Positions 1 through 8,541 are shown, numbered from the stretch's first letter. The stretch: 64,000 nt of DNA from Marinovum algicola (GCF_900109145.1 NZ_FNYY01000003.1:1-64000); one strand, 5' to 3'. Translations and numbers: made by a program. Notes: generated from the letters alone by a model not told the origin.

Positions 1-201
1 CACACTGATGAACATGTGGACATGGTCACGCGCCACGACGCCCTTGACGATGTGCACGTCGAGTTCTGCGCAGGTTTGGCGGATGATCTCGCGAAGACGT
101 TCCCGCATCGTGCCTTGCAGAACCTTGAACCGATATTTCGTGGCCCAGACGACGTGATACCGATGGTAAAATGTGGTATGGCTGGCTGTAGAATAGCTCA
201 T
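1..201 (-). CDS. tnpA: IS200/IS605-family transposase TnpA (N-terminal part, cut by window edge)
   Basis: Translating the minus strand from the ATG at 201 gives 67 residues that match the start of Y1 HUH transposases: an opening MSYSTASHTTFYHRYHVVW, a KYRF segment, and the metal-binding HUH motif as H60-V-H62 followed by MF. This enzyme family moves IS200/IS605 elements as single-stranded DNA. The catalytic tyrosine lies beyond the left edge, so activity cannot be judged. The start codon sits inside a long perfect hairpin (200-266), a known arrangement in IS200 that keeps transposase expression low. Confidence 0.9.
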   Translation of the reverse strand, partial: MSYSTASHTTFYHRYHVVWATKYRFKVLQGTMRERLREIIRQTCAELDVHIVKGVVARDHVHMFISV

Positions 202-266
202 GAGGGCTCCCCCGGGATTTGAGACTTCACCCTTCGGGCGGTCTCAAATCCCGGGGGAGCCCTCAT
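200..266. repeat. 26-bp perfect inverted repeat over the tnpA start
   Basis: Bases 200-225 are perfectly complementary to 241-266, with a 15-base loop. The stem contains two of the three bases of the tnpA start codon and all of the sequence just upstream, so in tnpA mRNA the ribosome binding site would be sequestered. In IS200 relatives such a structure blocks translation and stops incoming transcription. There is no T-run, so a role as an intrinsic terminator is not supported. Confidence 0.85.
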
Positions 267-367
267 TCGTCAGCTGAAGCGGACCGGCTGGAAGCCGGTG
301 GCTTCGTTCCATTCAATGGATAGTGAAATGACCCCGGCCGAAGGGAGCCGGGGTCGAACTTTCTCAA
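267..367 (+). mobile_element. Possible IS605 right-end / omegaRNA-like remnant
   Basis: Two hairpins follow the tnpA palindrome: 283-299 (7-bp stem, 3-base loop) and 330-355 (9-bp stem GACCCCGGC / GCCGGGGTC, 8-base loop). They are followed by an unpaired TTTCTCAA stretch. Two GC-rich stems ending in a TCAA-like cleavage tetranucleotide resemble the right end and guide-RNA scaffold of tnpB-bearing IS605 elements. No tnpB reading frame is present between this block and tnpA. The alternative is that it is simply the left end of an IS200 element. The call rests on structure only. Confidence 0.35.
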
Positions 368-1197
368 GGGCCAAACGTGGTGTCGACGATGAATTCGCCG
401 CCGCAAAAAGCGGCGTCAAACCCTTGCGCAGGAGACCAGTAACCTTTGATCCCGCCGCCGCATCCGGTCTTCCGGCCCGCCCTCAAAGAACACGCCGAAT
501 ACCTGAAAACGACCCGGCATTCAGACCGGGAAGGCGGACACCAAAAGCAACGCTCCATACCAATAACTGCGCACGCCAACGGCTGTGCTGAAATTCGATT
601 TTCGCTCTGCCCAAGTTGGCCTGCGCAGGGCGTAGGTAATGACTGGCGGTCAGGTTTCGAGGGCCGCGAAGTTCCTGGCCCGGTCAGGCGCATCAACTTC
701 GGACGTGCCGCCGTCTGAGGGGCCCATGCTGGCAACGCGAACAGGGTTCACAGAGGTTATGATTGTCGTCTTCGGTGTGCGCATTCGACCTTCCTGGAAT
801 ATTATGGCGTGTAATTAACAGCTTAGGCTTTCCGGCTACCATCACAGGCGAAGGTCGAACAACCTAGAGAAAACCCTATATTGACGATGCATTGCACCCG
901 CTTGGTGCTGCGAATTAAACCTGTTCTGCGGGCGTTTGCTCGGCCACGATGTAACCGGTGGTGGAAGTTCGGGATTTTCCAGGACCGGCGCTATGCGCCT
1001 GCGCATGGCCGGAAACCTGTTTGAAACCTCTGGGCAACGCGACCCCTGCATCTGGCGCGCCAAGGCACCGCAGACCCGGCTCAATGCGAGGTCTGGTCAA
1101 TGGGGGCCTGCGGCGCGGGGCAGGTGCGATTTTCGGACAACGCGGCCTGCTTTCCATCTTGAAGCCCCCTACGCGGGGCATTAGAAGCAGCGACCAA
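368..1197. other. Stretch of about 830 bases with no recognisable gene
   Basis: Several short open frames exist on both strands, but none shows a domain, a convincing ribosome binding site or a frame favoured by GC-rich codon use. The segment lies between an insertion-sequence remnant and a tRNA with an integrase relic, so it is probably decayed accessory DNA. I see no RNA gene or repeat in it. Confidence 0.5.
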
Positions 1198-1273
<76 letters not shown>

Positions 1274-1329
1274 TCCTAACCCTTTGAAACTAAAATAAGC
1301 CCTTGCAAGTAGGGGTCTATGCCCGCTTC

Positions 1330-1575
1330 ATGGTTACAACTTTGGCTACAGAAGGTGTTCCGGTGGCAGGCAAGGTTCGTCACCTCATCAACCGTTCCGA
1401 ACGGTATCATGCGCGGCTGGTGGGTACCAAAGGATCTGCGCAAGATCGTCGGCAAGACGGAGCTGCGCAGCCCCTTGGATGGCGACTACCGGCATGCGCT
1501 CAAGTTGCTGTCCGGCGCTGTCGCCCAGCTTCAACACCAGATCGCACTGGCCGAACAGAAGCCCGGGGCAGGGAG
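1330..1575 (+). pseudogene. Relic of a tyrosine integrase (DUF6538-type N-terminus), frameshifted and truncated
   Basis: Reading from 1330, one frame gives GVPVAGKVRHLINRSERYHA then RLV. At about 1423 the homologous reading must shift by one base to continue with VPKDLRKIVGKTELRSPL and DGDYRHALKLLSGAVAQL. This is the usual N-terminal domain of phage-type integrases found next to tRNA genes. The gene then ends near 1575, where it runs into the 3' end of otnI on the other strand. The catalytic domain is absent. The position just after tRNA-Val fits the standard tRNA-att-int layout. Confidence 0.75.
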
Positions 1576-2336
1576 GCCGCCGCATTGTTCAGCCAGCCGA
1601 GCGTGTCGTCGGTGTTGCCGCTAGGTTTGTATTCCGCGCCAAGCGGGGCGTCATAGCCAAGCCTGCGGGTGACCTCGAACACATGGGCGTAGTTGATCTC
1701 ACCGTGATCGGGAGCGCCGCGATCCGGGACGGAGGCGAACTGGAAATGGCCGATCCACGGCAGGAGTGTCTCGATCCTGCGGGTGATATCGCCCTCCATC
1801 AATTGCACATGGTAGCAGTCGAACATCAGCTTGAGATTGGGCGCCTGCACCGTCTCGATGATCGCCAGCGCCTGGTCGGTCGTCGTCAGGAAATAGCCGG
1901 GCGCGTCGTATTTGTTCAGCGGTTCGATCAGGATGGTGATGCCATTCGGGGCGGCGTTTGTGCAGGCATAGGCGAGGTTTTCGGCGAATGTCGCCCGGGC
2001 CTCGGCGCCAGAGGCAAAACCCGCCATCACGTGGATGTTGGGGGTGCCGATCGCGGTGGCATAGGCGATGGCCTCGTCGATGGCGGCCCGTGCCTCGACG
2101 TCGCGTCCCGGTTTGGCCGACAGCCCGTTGTCACCCGCGCCGACATCGCCGCGCCGAGTGTTGAGGCCCACCATCGGCAGGCCGGTTTCGCGCATGGCGG
2201 CCTTCACCTCGTCGACAGGGGTCTCGTAAGGCCAGTGGCATTCCACCGCGTCGAAGCCGGCGGCCTTGGCGGCGCGGATGGCCTCGGGCAGCGGGCGGTC
2301 GTTCCAGAGAAAGCCCAAGTTGGCCGAAAACTTCAT
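1500..2336 (-). CDS. otnI: 2-oxo-tetronate isomerase (hydroxypyruvate isomerase family), altered C-terminus
   Basis: A xylose-isomerase-like TIM barrel protein beginning MKFSANLGFLWND, with ECHWPYETP, HVMAGFASG, LIEPLNKYDAPGYFL and MFDCYHVQLMEGD motifs typical of OtnI/Hyi. In the family it interconverts 2-oxo- and 3-oxo-tetronate (or the phosphorylated forms) in four-carbon acid sugar catabolism. The ATG at 2336 overlaps the otnC stop (ATGA), so I prefer it over an in-frame ATG nine bases upstream. The family usually ends shortly after a GAEYKPSG...LGWL segment. Here the frame runs on for about 27 residues through the integrase relic, so the native stop has been lost. The barrel itself looks complete. 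Confidence 0.85.
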   Translation of the reverse strand: MKFSANLGFLWNDRPLPEAIRAAKAAGFDAVECHWPYETPVDEVKAAMRETGLPMVGLNTRRGDVGAGDNGLSAKPGRDVEARAAIDEAIAYATAIGTPNIHVMAGFASGAEARATFAENLAYACTNAAPNGITILIEPLNKYDAPGYFLTTTDQALAIIETVQAPNLKLMFDCYHVQLMEGDITRRIETLLPWIGHFQFASVPDRGAPDHGEINYAHVFEVTRRLGYDAPLGAEYKPSGNTDDTLGWLNNAAASLPRASVRPVRSGVEAGRQRRTAT

Positions 2337-2983
2337 GCATCCCACTCCACGTCGAATTTCGTGACCAGCGCCTGCACCTGATCCTCGGTCAGACCGCGCG
2401 GCTGCATCCCGCGGGTCATCATCGCCAGCCTTGCGGTGTCTTCCAGCTCTTCGATGGCGTTACAGGCGGCCTCGATGTCGCGGCCGGCGACCACCGGGCC
2501 GTGGTTGGCCAGCATCACTGCCGTGCGTTTGCCGGCAAGGCCGCGCACCGCGTCGCCCATCGCAGGATCGCCGGGCAGGTAGAAGGGCAGGAGCTTTACC
2601 TTGCCGAGCTTCATGATGCCGTAGGGCGTGAGCGGCGGCAGGAAGTTGTCGGGGTCCACATCCGGCATCATCGACAGCGCGACGGAATGGCAGGAGTGCA
2701 GGTGCACCACCGCGCCGGCACTGCTGCGGGTGTCGTAAAAGGCGCTGTGCAGCGGCATTTCCTTGGTGGGCTTGTCACCGTCGATATGGCTGCCCGTGGC
2801 ATCGAAGCGGCTGAGCCGGCCGGGATCGAGCCGGCCGAAACTGGTGCCGGTGGGCGAAACCAAGAGCCCGCCATCCTCGGTCCGGGCCGAGATGTTTCCG
2901 GTGCTGCCGCCGGTCAGCCCGCGATCGAACATCGATTTCGCCAGCAGGCAGATCTGCTCGCGCAATTGGCTTTCCGGGGTCAT
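2333..2983 (-). CDS. otnC: 3-oxo-tetronate 4-phosphate decarboxylase (class II aldolase family)
   Basis: A 216-residue class II aldolase/adducin-domain protein. The phosphate-binding segment GGSTGNIS lies at about 25-32, the catalytic acid in KEMPLH (E75), zinc-ligand histidines in VVHLHSCHS (H94 and H96) and a further histidine in ANHGPVV. In the pathway it decarboxylates the 4-phospho-3-oxo acid to dihydroxyacetone phosphate. The start at 2983 overlaps the otnK stop (ATGA) and opens with MTPESQLREQ; a longer open frame upstream only mirrors otnK. It is translationally coupled on both sides. Confidence 0.9.
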   Translation of the reverse strand: MTPESQLREQICLLAKSMFDRGLTGGSTGNISARTEDGGLLVSPTGTSFGRLDPGRLSRFDATGSHIDGDKPTKEMPLHSAFYDTRSSAGAVVHLHSCHSVALSMMPDVDPDNFLPPLTPYGIMKLGKVKLLPFYLPGDPAMGDAVRGLAGKRTAVMLANHGPVVAGRDIEAACNAIEELEDTARLAMMTRGMQPRGLTEDQVQALVTKFDVEWDA

Positions 2984-4251
2984 GCGGCCTCCAGTCGGGC
3001 CTGGGCGTCGGTAAAGAAGGTCTCGGTGCCGAAGTTGCCGGATTTCAGGGTCAGGGCGATCTGCTGGCCGCCCGACTGGCAATAGGTCCAGGGCACGCCC
3101 GGCGCGATCTCGGTGCCGATGTCGAGCTGGCTGACGCCAAGCGCCTTGGTCACCGCGCCCGAAGTCTCGCCCCCGGCGACGATCACCCGCCGCGCGCCGG
3201 CATCGCGGGCCGCCACGGCGCAGGCCGAGAGCGTCGCCTCGACGATCTCGCCGGCGCCGGCAACGCCGAGCTTCTCGTGCGCGGCGCGGACGCTGTCGGG
3301 ATTGGCGGTGGCGTAGATCAGCGGGGCCGTGTCCAGATCCTGGCGCGCCAGCCAATCGAGCGCCTTTTGCGGGCCGTTCTCGGCCAGGGACAACGGGTCG
3401 AGCTGGAAGGCGGGGACGCCCCGGCTGATATAATCCGCCACCTGCTTGTTGGTCATGGCCGAGCAGCTGCCCGAGAGCACGATGGTGCCCCGCCCGAGCG
3501 TCGGGGCCTCTGCCTTGGGCGCATCCGCCGAGAGCGTACCATCGGCGAGGTAGAGTGCGGGCAAGGGCATGGCCACCGCGCTGCCGCCGGTCATCAAGGG
3601 CATGTCGCGGCAGGCCTCGGCGATAACATCGAGATCGGAGTTCGCCACCGCATCGACCACCACATGCGCTACGCCCTGCGTCTTGAGCGCGGCCAGTTCG
3701 GCCCGCAGCGCCTTCGGCCCCTGCGCCACGGTCAGCCGGTCGGCCAGACCCACGGCCTTGGTGACCTGCGGCTCCAGCAGGCGCATCAGGTTGCTGTCGC
3801 GCATCGGGGTCAGCGGGTGATCCTTCATCGGGCTTTCCGCCAGCGGCTGGCGGCCGACAAAGAGGTTGCCCATGAAGATCGACCGGCCGTTTTCCGGGAA
3901 GGCCGGGCAGTAGATCGTCTGGTCGGTGCCCAGATCGGCCATCAGCGCCTCGGCGACCGGGCCGATATTGCCTTCGGAGGTCGAGTCGAAAGTGGAGCAG
4001 TATTTCCAGAAAAACCTTTGCGCGCCGGCGGCCTGAAGCCAGCGCAGCGCCGCGCGGGTCTCGGCGAGGGCCTCACCCACCGGTGCAGTCCGCGATTTCA
4101 GGGCGATCACCTCGAAGGCGGCGGTGTCGCGGGGCGGGCCCTCGGGCACGCCGATGCGCAGCGAGACGCGGACGCCGGAGCGCGCCAGCAGGCCGGCGAT
4201 ATCAGTGGCGCCGGTGAAATCATCGGCGATGCAGCCAAGAACGGTGGTCAT
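2980..4251 (-). CDS. otnK: 3-oxo-tetronate kinase (four-carbon acid sugar kinase family)
   Basis: A 423-residue kinase of the DUF1537 family. The N-terminal sugar-binding domain carries GCIADDFTGATD (residues 6-17) and the C-terminal nucleotide-binding domain carries GGETSG (360-365) and CQSGG. It phosphorylates the 3-oxo acid made by LtnD so that OtnC can decarboxylate it. Length and both domains agree with the family. It overlaps ltnD upstream and otnC downstream by four bases each, so the three are clearly one transcript. Confidence 0.92.
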   Translation of the reverse strand: MTTVLGCIADDFTGATDIAGLLARSGVRVSLRIGVPEGPPRDTAAFEVIALKSRTAPVGEALAETRAALRWLQAAGAQRFFWKYCSTFDSTSEGNIGPVAEALMADLGTDQTIYCPAFPENGRSIFMGNLFVGRQPLAESPMKDHPLTPMRDSNLMRLLEPQVTKAVGLADRLTVAQGPKALRAELAALKTQGVAHVVVDAVANSDLDVIAEACRDMPLMTGGSAVAMPLPALYLADGTLSADAPKAEAPTLGRGTIVLSGSCSAMTNKQVADYISRGVPAFQLDPLSLAENGPQKALDWLARQDLDTAPLIYATANPDSVRAAHEKLGVAGAGEIVEATLSACAVAARDAGARRVIVAGGETSGAVTKALGVSQLDIGTEIAPGVPWTYCQSGGQQIALTLKSGNFGTETFFTDAQARLEAA

Positions 4252-5156
4252 GCGGTCTCTCCCGGAAGTGTGAGCCCGGCGTTGCGGGCATAGACCTTGG
4301 CGACGGCGGCGTCATCCTCCTGTCCGTGGCCCATGCCGGCGGCGGCGAGGAATTGTTGCAGCGCGGCGGCGGTGATCGGGGCGCTGAACTGCGCGGTACG
4401 GGCGATGTCGAGCACGATGCCCAGATCCTTGGGCCAGATGTTGACCGAGCTGCGCGGGGTGTAATCACCCTCGACCACATGCGGCGCGCGGTTCTCGAGC
4501 ATCCAGCTGGTGCCGGCGCATTTGCTGATCACCTCGACGAATTTCTCCGGCGTGACACCCTGGGTCATGCCGAAAGTCAGCGCTTCGGCCATGGTGGCGA
4601 TATGCACCCCGGCGAGCAGCTGGTTGACCGCTTTCATGGCGCTGCCGGCGCCGGCTGTGTCGCCCAGGTCAAAGACCGTCTCGGCGATGCTGTCCAGCAC
4701 CGGGCGAGCGGCGGCAAAGGCGGCGGGCGTGCCGGAGGCCATGATCGAGAGCTGGCCGTTGGCGGCCTTGGTGGCCCCGCCCGAGATCGGCGCGTCGAGG
4801 TAGAGCACGCCTTGGGCTGCGCAGCGGGTGGCCATGTCGCGGGCGAACTCGGGCGGCACGGTGGCGCAGGCCAGGACGACCGCGCCGGGCCGGAGCCGTG
4901 GCACGATGCCCGCGTCGCCGAACAGCACGCTTTCGGTCTGGGCGGCGTTCAGCACCACCACCGCAACCGCGTCAAGCGTATCGGCGGCATCGGCCAGGGC
5001 GGTCGGTTGGCCGCCCTCGGCCTGAAACCTGGCGATCCGGTCGGCGTCGATGTCGACGCCCCAGACCTTGTGTCCCCCGCGCAATGCCGAGGCGGCCATG
5101 CCGAAGCCCATGGAGCCCAGGCCGATGACGGCAACGTTTCGGGTGTCTTTGCTCAT
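4248..5156 (-). CDS. ltnD: L-threonate dehydrogenase (3-hydroxyisobutyrate dehydrogenase family)
   Basis: A 302-residue NAD-dependent beta-hydroxyacid dehydrogenase. It has the Rossmann glycine motif GLGSMG (12-17), the substrate-binding DAPISGGATKA segment (from 121) and the catalytic lysine in KAVNQLL (K175). The family oxidises L-threonate or a related tetronate at C2 or C3. Its place at the head of the otnK-otnC-otnI run supports the four-carbon acid role over 3-hydroxyisobutyrate or tartronate semialdehyde. One base separates it from the TRAP transporter gene upstream. Confidence 0.87.
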   Translation of the reverse strand: MSKDTRNVAVIGLGSMGFGMAASALRGGHKVWGVDIDADRIARFQAEGGQPTALADAADTLDAVAVVVLNAAQTESVLFGDAGIVPRLRPGAVVLACATVPPEFARDMATRCAAQGVLYLDAPISGGATKAANGQLSIMASGTPAAFAAARPVLDSIAETVFDLGDTAGAGSAMKAVNQLLAGVHIATMAEALTFGMTQGVTPEKFVEVISKCAGTSWMLENRAPHVVEGDYTPRSSVNIWPKDLGIVLDIARTAQFSAPITAAALQQFLAAAGMGHGQEDDAAVAKVYARNAGLTLPGETA

Positions 5157-5157
5157 C

Positions 5158-7173
5158 TCAATTTCCTTTCAACCATTCCGGCAGCCAGAGTGCGACCTGC
5201 GGGAAGAACAACACGATGGCGAGCGCCACGACCTGAATGCAGATGAAGGGGATCAGCGCGCGGAAGATCTCCGACAGGCTCATGTCCTTGGGGGCGACCG
5301 ATTTCAGATAGAAGGCGGCCGGGCCGAAGGGCGGCGAGAGGTAGCTCACCTGCATGTTCATCGCAAAGAGGATGCCGAACCAGACCGGATCCATCCCCAG
5401 CTTGATGATGATCGGGACGAAGATCGGCATGGTCAGCAGCGCGATGCCGATCCAGTCCATGAAGAGGCCCAGCACCACGAGAATGCCCATCATGATCAAC
5501 ACGATGACAATCGGCGAGGCGCCACTGCCCAGAATGGTGGCTTCGATGAAGCGGTTGCCGCCCATGAGGTTGTAGACACCCACCAGCGCCGCGGCGCCGA
5601 GGCCGATCCAGATGATCATGCCGCAGGTCTCCAGCGTCTGCTTCAGGCTGTCGCGGATCAGCGTCCAGGTCACCTCGCGCCGGATCGCGGCCGACAGGAA
5701 CACGCCGACCACGCCCATGGCCGCGGCCTCGGTCACCGAGGCGATGCCGCCGTAGATCGAGCCCAGAACCGTCACCGCCACGCCGACCGGCAGGATCACG
5801 CCGCGCATCTTGCGCAGTTTCTCGGACATCGGAATGTCCAGCTCTGCGTCAGAGATCGGCGGGCCCATTTCCGGGTTCGCGTAGCAGCGGATGAGGATGT
5901 AGATGATGTAGAAGGAGGCTAGCATCAGGCCGGGGGTCACCGTGGCGAGGAAGAGGTCGCCGATCGAGACGCTGGCGGTCAGGCCATAGACGATCAGCAC
6001 GATCGACGGCGGGATCATCGTGCCCAGCGAGCCACCGGCGCAGACGGTGCCGATGGCCAGCGCCCGGTTGTAGCCAAGCCGCAGCATTTGCGGCAGGGCG
6101 ATCAGGCCCAGCAGGACGATCTCGCCGCCGATGATGCCGGAGATTGCGGCGAGAAAGACCGCCGCCACCAATGTCTGGACGGCGACGCCGCCCTTGATGC
6201 GGCCGGCAATGAGGCGCATCGCATCATAGAGATCGCGGGCCATGCCCGAGCGGTCGAGCAGCGAGGCCATGAGCACGAACATCGGAATGGCGACAAGCAC
6301 GTATTCATTGACGAAGGAATAGATCCGCGACGAGACCAGCGGCACGCCCATCGGCCCGAACCAGGCGATGGTGAAGAGGATCGCGATCAGCCCGGTCACG
6401 AAGGCCAGCGGGATGCCGGTCAGGATCAGGATCATGATCGAGCCCACCAGCAGCAGCGACCCGGTCTCGATGCCGAGGTTCCGGCCTTCGCTGAACAGCA
6501 GATAGCCGCCGGCCAGAAGCAGGGCAAAGACCAGGCCGATGCCGGCCACGGCGAATTTGCCGGGCGCCTCGCCGGCGCTCTGCCGGAAGCCGGTGCCTTT
6601 CCAGGCGGTCCAGATATGCCCCACCGACTGGATCGCCAGCACGATGGCGGTGATCAGAAGCAGCATCTTGATGATCGCCGGCGTGATCGGGTTCCAGGCC
6701 GAGCCGGAGCGCTCAAGCCGGATATCGCCCTGGGGGCTCCACCAGGATTTCTCGACCATGGTATAGGCCGCGTAGGCAATCGCCACCGCGAAGAACAGCG
6801 TCAGAAGCCCGTTGACCACATCCAGCAGCCGGCGGGTGCCGCCGGAGGTGCCGAAATAGATCAGCCCGATGCGGATGTGCTTGTCGGCGGCAAGGCACTG
6901 CATGCCGCCATAGAGGTAACAGGCCGCGATCAGCGCGATCACCGTCTCATGCGCCCAGATCGTGGGCGCGTTGAAGAAATACCGCATGATGATCTCGTAG
7001 ATCGAGATCACCGTTGCAATGGCAAACAGGAAGCTGAAGGCGGTGCCAACCGTCAGGATGCCGCGATCAAGCGCGTTCTGGGCACCGGCGCTGTCGTCTT
7101 CATGGGCGCGTTTGAGCGCCTCGAGCTGCGCTTCGATTTCGGCGTCGGTCATTGCCGCGTCTTGCTGTGCCAT
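5158..7173 (-). CDS. dctQM: TRAP transporter, small and large permease subunits fused (DctQM)
   Basis: The 671-residue protein starts with a charged cytoplasmic stretch, then a DctQ-type four-helix module (about residues 40-190, with IMRYFFNAPTIWAHE), a linker with extra helices, and a DctM module (about 225-665) with GIPLAFVTG, GGSLGTMIPPS and the C-terminal LSPPFGPAAFYLK motif. It is the membrane part of a sodium-driven uptake system for the acid captured by DctP. A GGGAGG ribosome binding site precedes the ATG at 7173. A hairpin with a T-run separates it from dctP and probably lowers its expression relative to the binding protein. Confidence 0.93.
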   Translation of the reverse strand: MAQQDAAMTDAEIEAQLEALKRAHEDDSAGAQNALDRGILTVGTAFSFLFAIATVISIYEIIMRYFFNAPTIWAHETVIALIAACYLYGGMQCLAADKHIRIGLIYFGTSGGTRRLLDVVNGLLTLFFAVAIAYAAYTMVEKSWWSPQGDIRLERSGSAWNPITPAIIKMLLLITAIVLAIQSVGHIWTAWKGTGFRQSAGEAPGKFAVAGIGLVFALLLAGGYLLFSEGRNLGIETGSLLLVGSIMILILTGIPLAFVTGLIAILFTIAWFGPMGVPLVSSRIYSFVNEYVLVAIPMFVLMASLLDRSGMARDLYDAMRLIAGRIKGGVAVQTLVAAVFLAAISGIIGGEIVLLGLIALPQMLRLGYNRALAIGTVCAGGSLGTMIPPSIVLIVYGLTASVSIGDLFLATVTPGLMLASFYIIYILIRCYANPEMGPPISDAELDIPMSEKLRKMRGVILPVGVAVTVLGSIYGGIASVTEAAAMGVVGVFLSAAIRREVTWTLIRDSLKQTLETCGMIIWIGLGAAALVGVYNLMGGNRFIEATILGSGASPIVIVLIMMGILVVLGLFMDWIGIALLTMPIFVPIIIKLGMDPVWFGILFAMNMQVSYLSPPFGPAAFYLKSVAPKDMSLSEIFRALIPFICIQVVALAIVLFFPQVALWLPEWLKGN

Positions 7174-7206
7174 TGTCCCCTCCCGGAACGTGAGCTGGAT
7201 GGTGTC

Positions 7207-7235
7207 AAAAGAAGGGGCCGTGGCCGGCCCCTTCC
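7207..7235 (-). terminator. Intercistronic hairpin with T-run between dctP and dctQM
   Basis: On the minus strand a 10-bp perfect stem (GAAGGGGCCG / CGGCCCCTTC, loop of four) is followed at once by TTTT. It lies between the dctP stop (7257) and the dctQM start (7173). Such a leaky terminator or 3' stabiliser would give more binding protein than permease. Confidence 0.7.
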
Positions 7236-7256
7236 GGTCTTGCCGTCAGGTGGCAA

Positions 7257-8291
7257 TCACTCGGCCAGAAGGCCCTTGTCGGTCAGGTAGGCGGTGACGC
7301 TCTCATAGGCCTTGCCTGCCATTTCGGAGCGGTCTGCCCATTTGGCCCATTGCGACTTGGCAATGCCGCGGAACTTCGCGCGCTCTTCGTCGGACCAGTC
7401 GATCACGGTGATCTCGGGATCGGCCTGTGCCTCGGCCACGGCGGCCTCATTCTGTTCGTCGAGCTGCGTGATCATGTCTTCGGCAAAGACCGAAACCGAC
7501 TCGTTCAGGATGGTCTGGAGGTCTTCCGGCAGCCCGTCGTAGATCGCCTTGTTCAGGGACACGTCGATCACCGGCATCGAGTGGAAGCCGGGATAGAGCG
7601 GATACTTGGCGAATTCATGCATGCCCTGGGCGTGATTGGTCGAGAACACGGTATAGTCGGCCGCGTCGATCACGCCTTTTTCCAGCGCGGTATAGACCTC
7701 GGAGCCGGGCAGGTTCACCGGCGAGGCGCCGGCGGCGGCAAAGACTTCCTGCACCATGCCTTCGGGGGCGCGCATCTTGATACCCTTGAGGTCATCGACG
7801 CCATAGAGCGGCTTGGTCGAGAGGAAGGCCTCGACCCCGGTGGCCGAGGCGCCCAGGAACTGTAGCCCGTAGGGGTTCACCAGCTCGTTGAACAGCGCCT
7901 TGCCGCCGCCGTTTTCCATGTAGTCGAACATCTGCTCGGGCGCCGACCATGCGCCGACGAGGTTGCCCAGCATCGCGAAGGCCGGATCCTTGCCGGAGAA
8001 GTACGACGGGTCGGTAATGTGGCCTTGCAGGATGCCGGCGCCCACCGCGTCGAGGGTTTCATTGTGCGCCACCACGGTGCCAACCGGCACGACCGTGATT
8101 TCGATGCGTCCGTCGGACAGCTCCTTGACGCGGTCGGCCCAGGCTTCCTCGATCGGAAAGAAGTTGTCGCCGGCCTGTGCCGAGGTCTGGAACGTCCACT
8201 GGTACTCCTGCGCCAGAGCCGTGCTGGCCATCAGCGACGTGGCAGCAACGAGGCCGCTCAGAAGTGCGGATTTCAAAGTGTAAGCAGTCAT
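7257..8291 (-). CDS. dctP: TRAP transporter solute-binding protein
   Basis: A 344-residue periplasmic binding protein of the DctP family. A signal peptide of about 27 residues ends in ALA before QEYQWTF. The body shows family features: WADRVKELSDGRIEITV, GVDDLKGIKMRAPEG with the conserved arginine, and DAADYTVFSTNHAQGMHEFAKY. It captures the substrate, most likely a four-carbon sugar acid judged from the enzymes downstream. I chose the ATG at 8291, preceded by GGGAGGAAAC; the longer open frame lacks a signal at its start. It is the first gene of the operon, facing the LacI-type regulator. Confidence 0.92.
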   Translation of the reverse strand: MTAYTLKSALLSGLVAATSLMASTALAQEYQWTFQTSAQAGDNFFPIEEAWADRVKELSDGRIEITVVPVGTVVAHNETLDAVGAGILQGHITDPSYFSGKDPAFAMLGNLVGAWSAPEQMFDYMENGGGKALFNELVNPYGLQFLGASATGVEAFLSTKPLYGVDDLKGIKMRAPEGMVQEVFAAAGASPVNLPGSEVYTALEKGVIDAADYTVFSTNHAQGMHEFAKYPLYPGFHSMPVIDVSLNKAIYDGLPEDLQTILNESVSVFAEDMITQLDEQNEAAVAEAQADPEITVIDWSDEERAKFRGIAKSQWAKWADRSEMAGKAYESVTAYLTDKGLLAE

Positions 8292-8382
8292 GTTTCCTCC
8301 CGTCAGAACCCCTCGGGGCCCTGGTTCTTTGATAGGTGCGATCCTTGTGAGATCGCGGCTCCTCACCGGCGACGATGGCGCC

Positions 8383-8418
8383 GGTATCAATACCGGTATC
8401 GCTACCGGTATTGATACC
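8383..8418. promoter_or_regulatory. 36-bp palindromic operator between dctP and the lacI-type gene
   Basis: Sixteen bases, GGTATCAATACCGGTA, are repeated as a perfect reverse complement after the spacer TCGC. Each half contains TACCGGTA, a CG-centred core like the operators of GntR-type LacI regulators, so the whole may be two overlapping operators. It lies 92 bases upstream of dctP and 124 upstream of the regulator. It is probably the site where the regulator represses the operon and itself. Confidence 0.75.
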
Positions 8419-8541
8419 AGTGCCGCATTCTGCCTATTCTGTCAACGTCCCGACCTCAGGATCGGGAGGCAACAGCATGCGGCGCACCGGTCTGGTCGGC
8501 GCGTCACGCTGCCCAACCAGGGCCCGGAGGGCGACAAGGCC

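Noticed and set aside
298-1184. Several short open frames on both strands between the IS remnant and tRNA-Val
   Set aside because: They overlap one another, have arginine- and proline-rich random-looking translations and lack start signals.
1479-2381. 300-codon plus-strand frame across otnI
   Set aside because: It is antisense to otnI and only mirrors it. Only its first part touches the integrase relic, in a frame that does not match the family.
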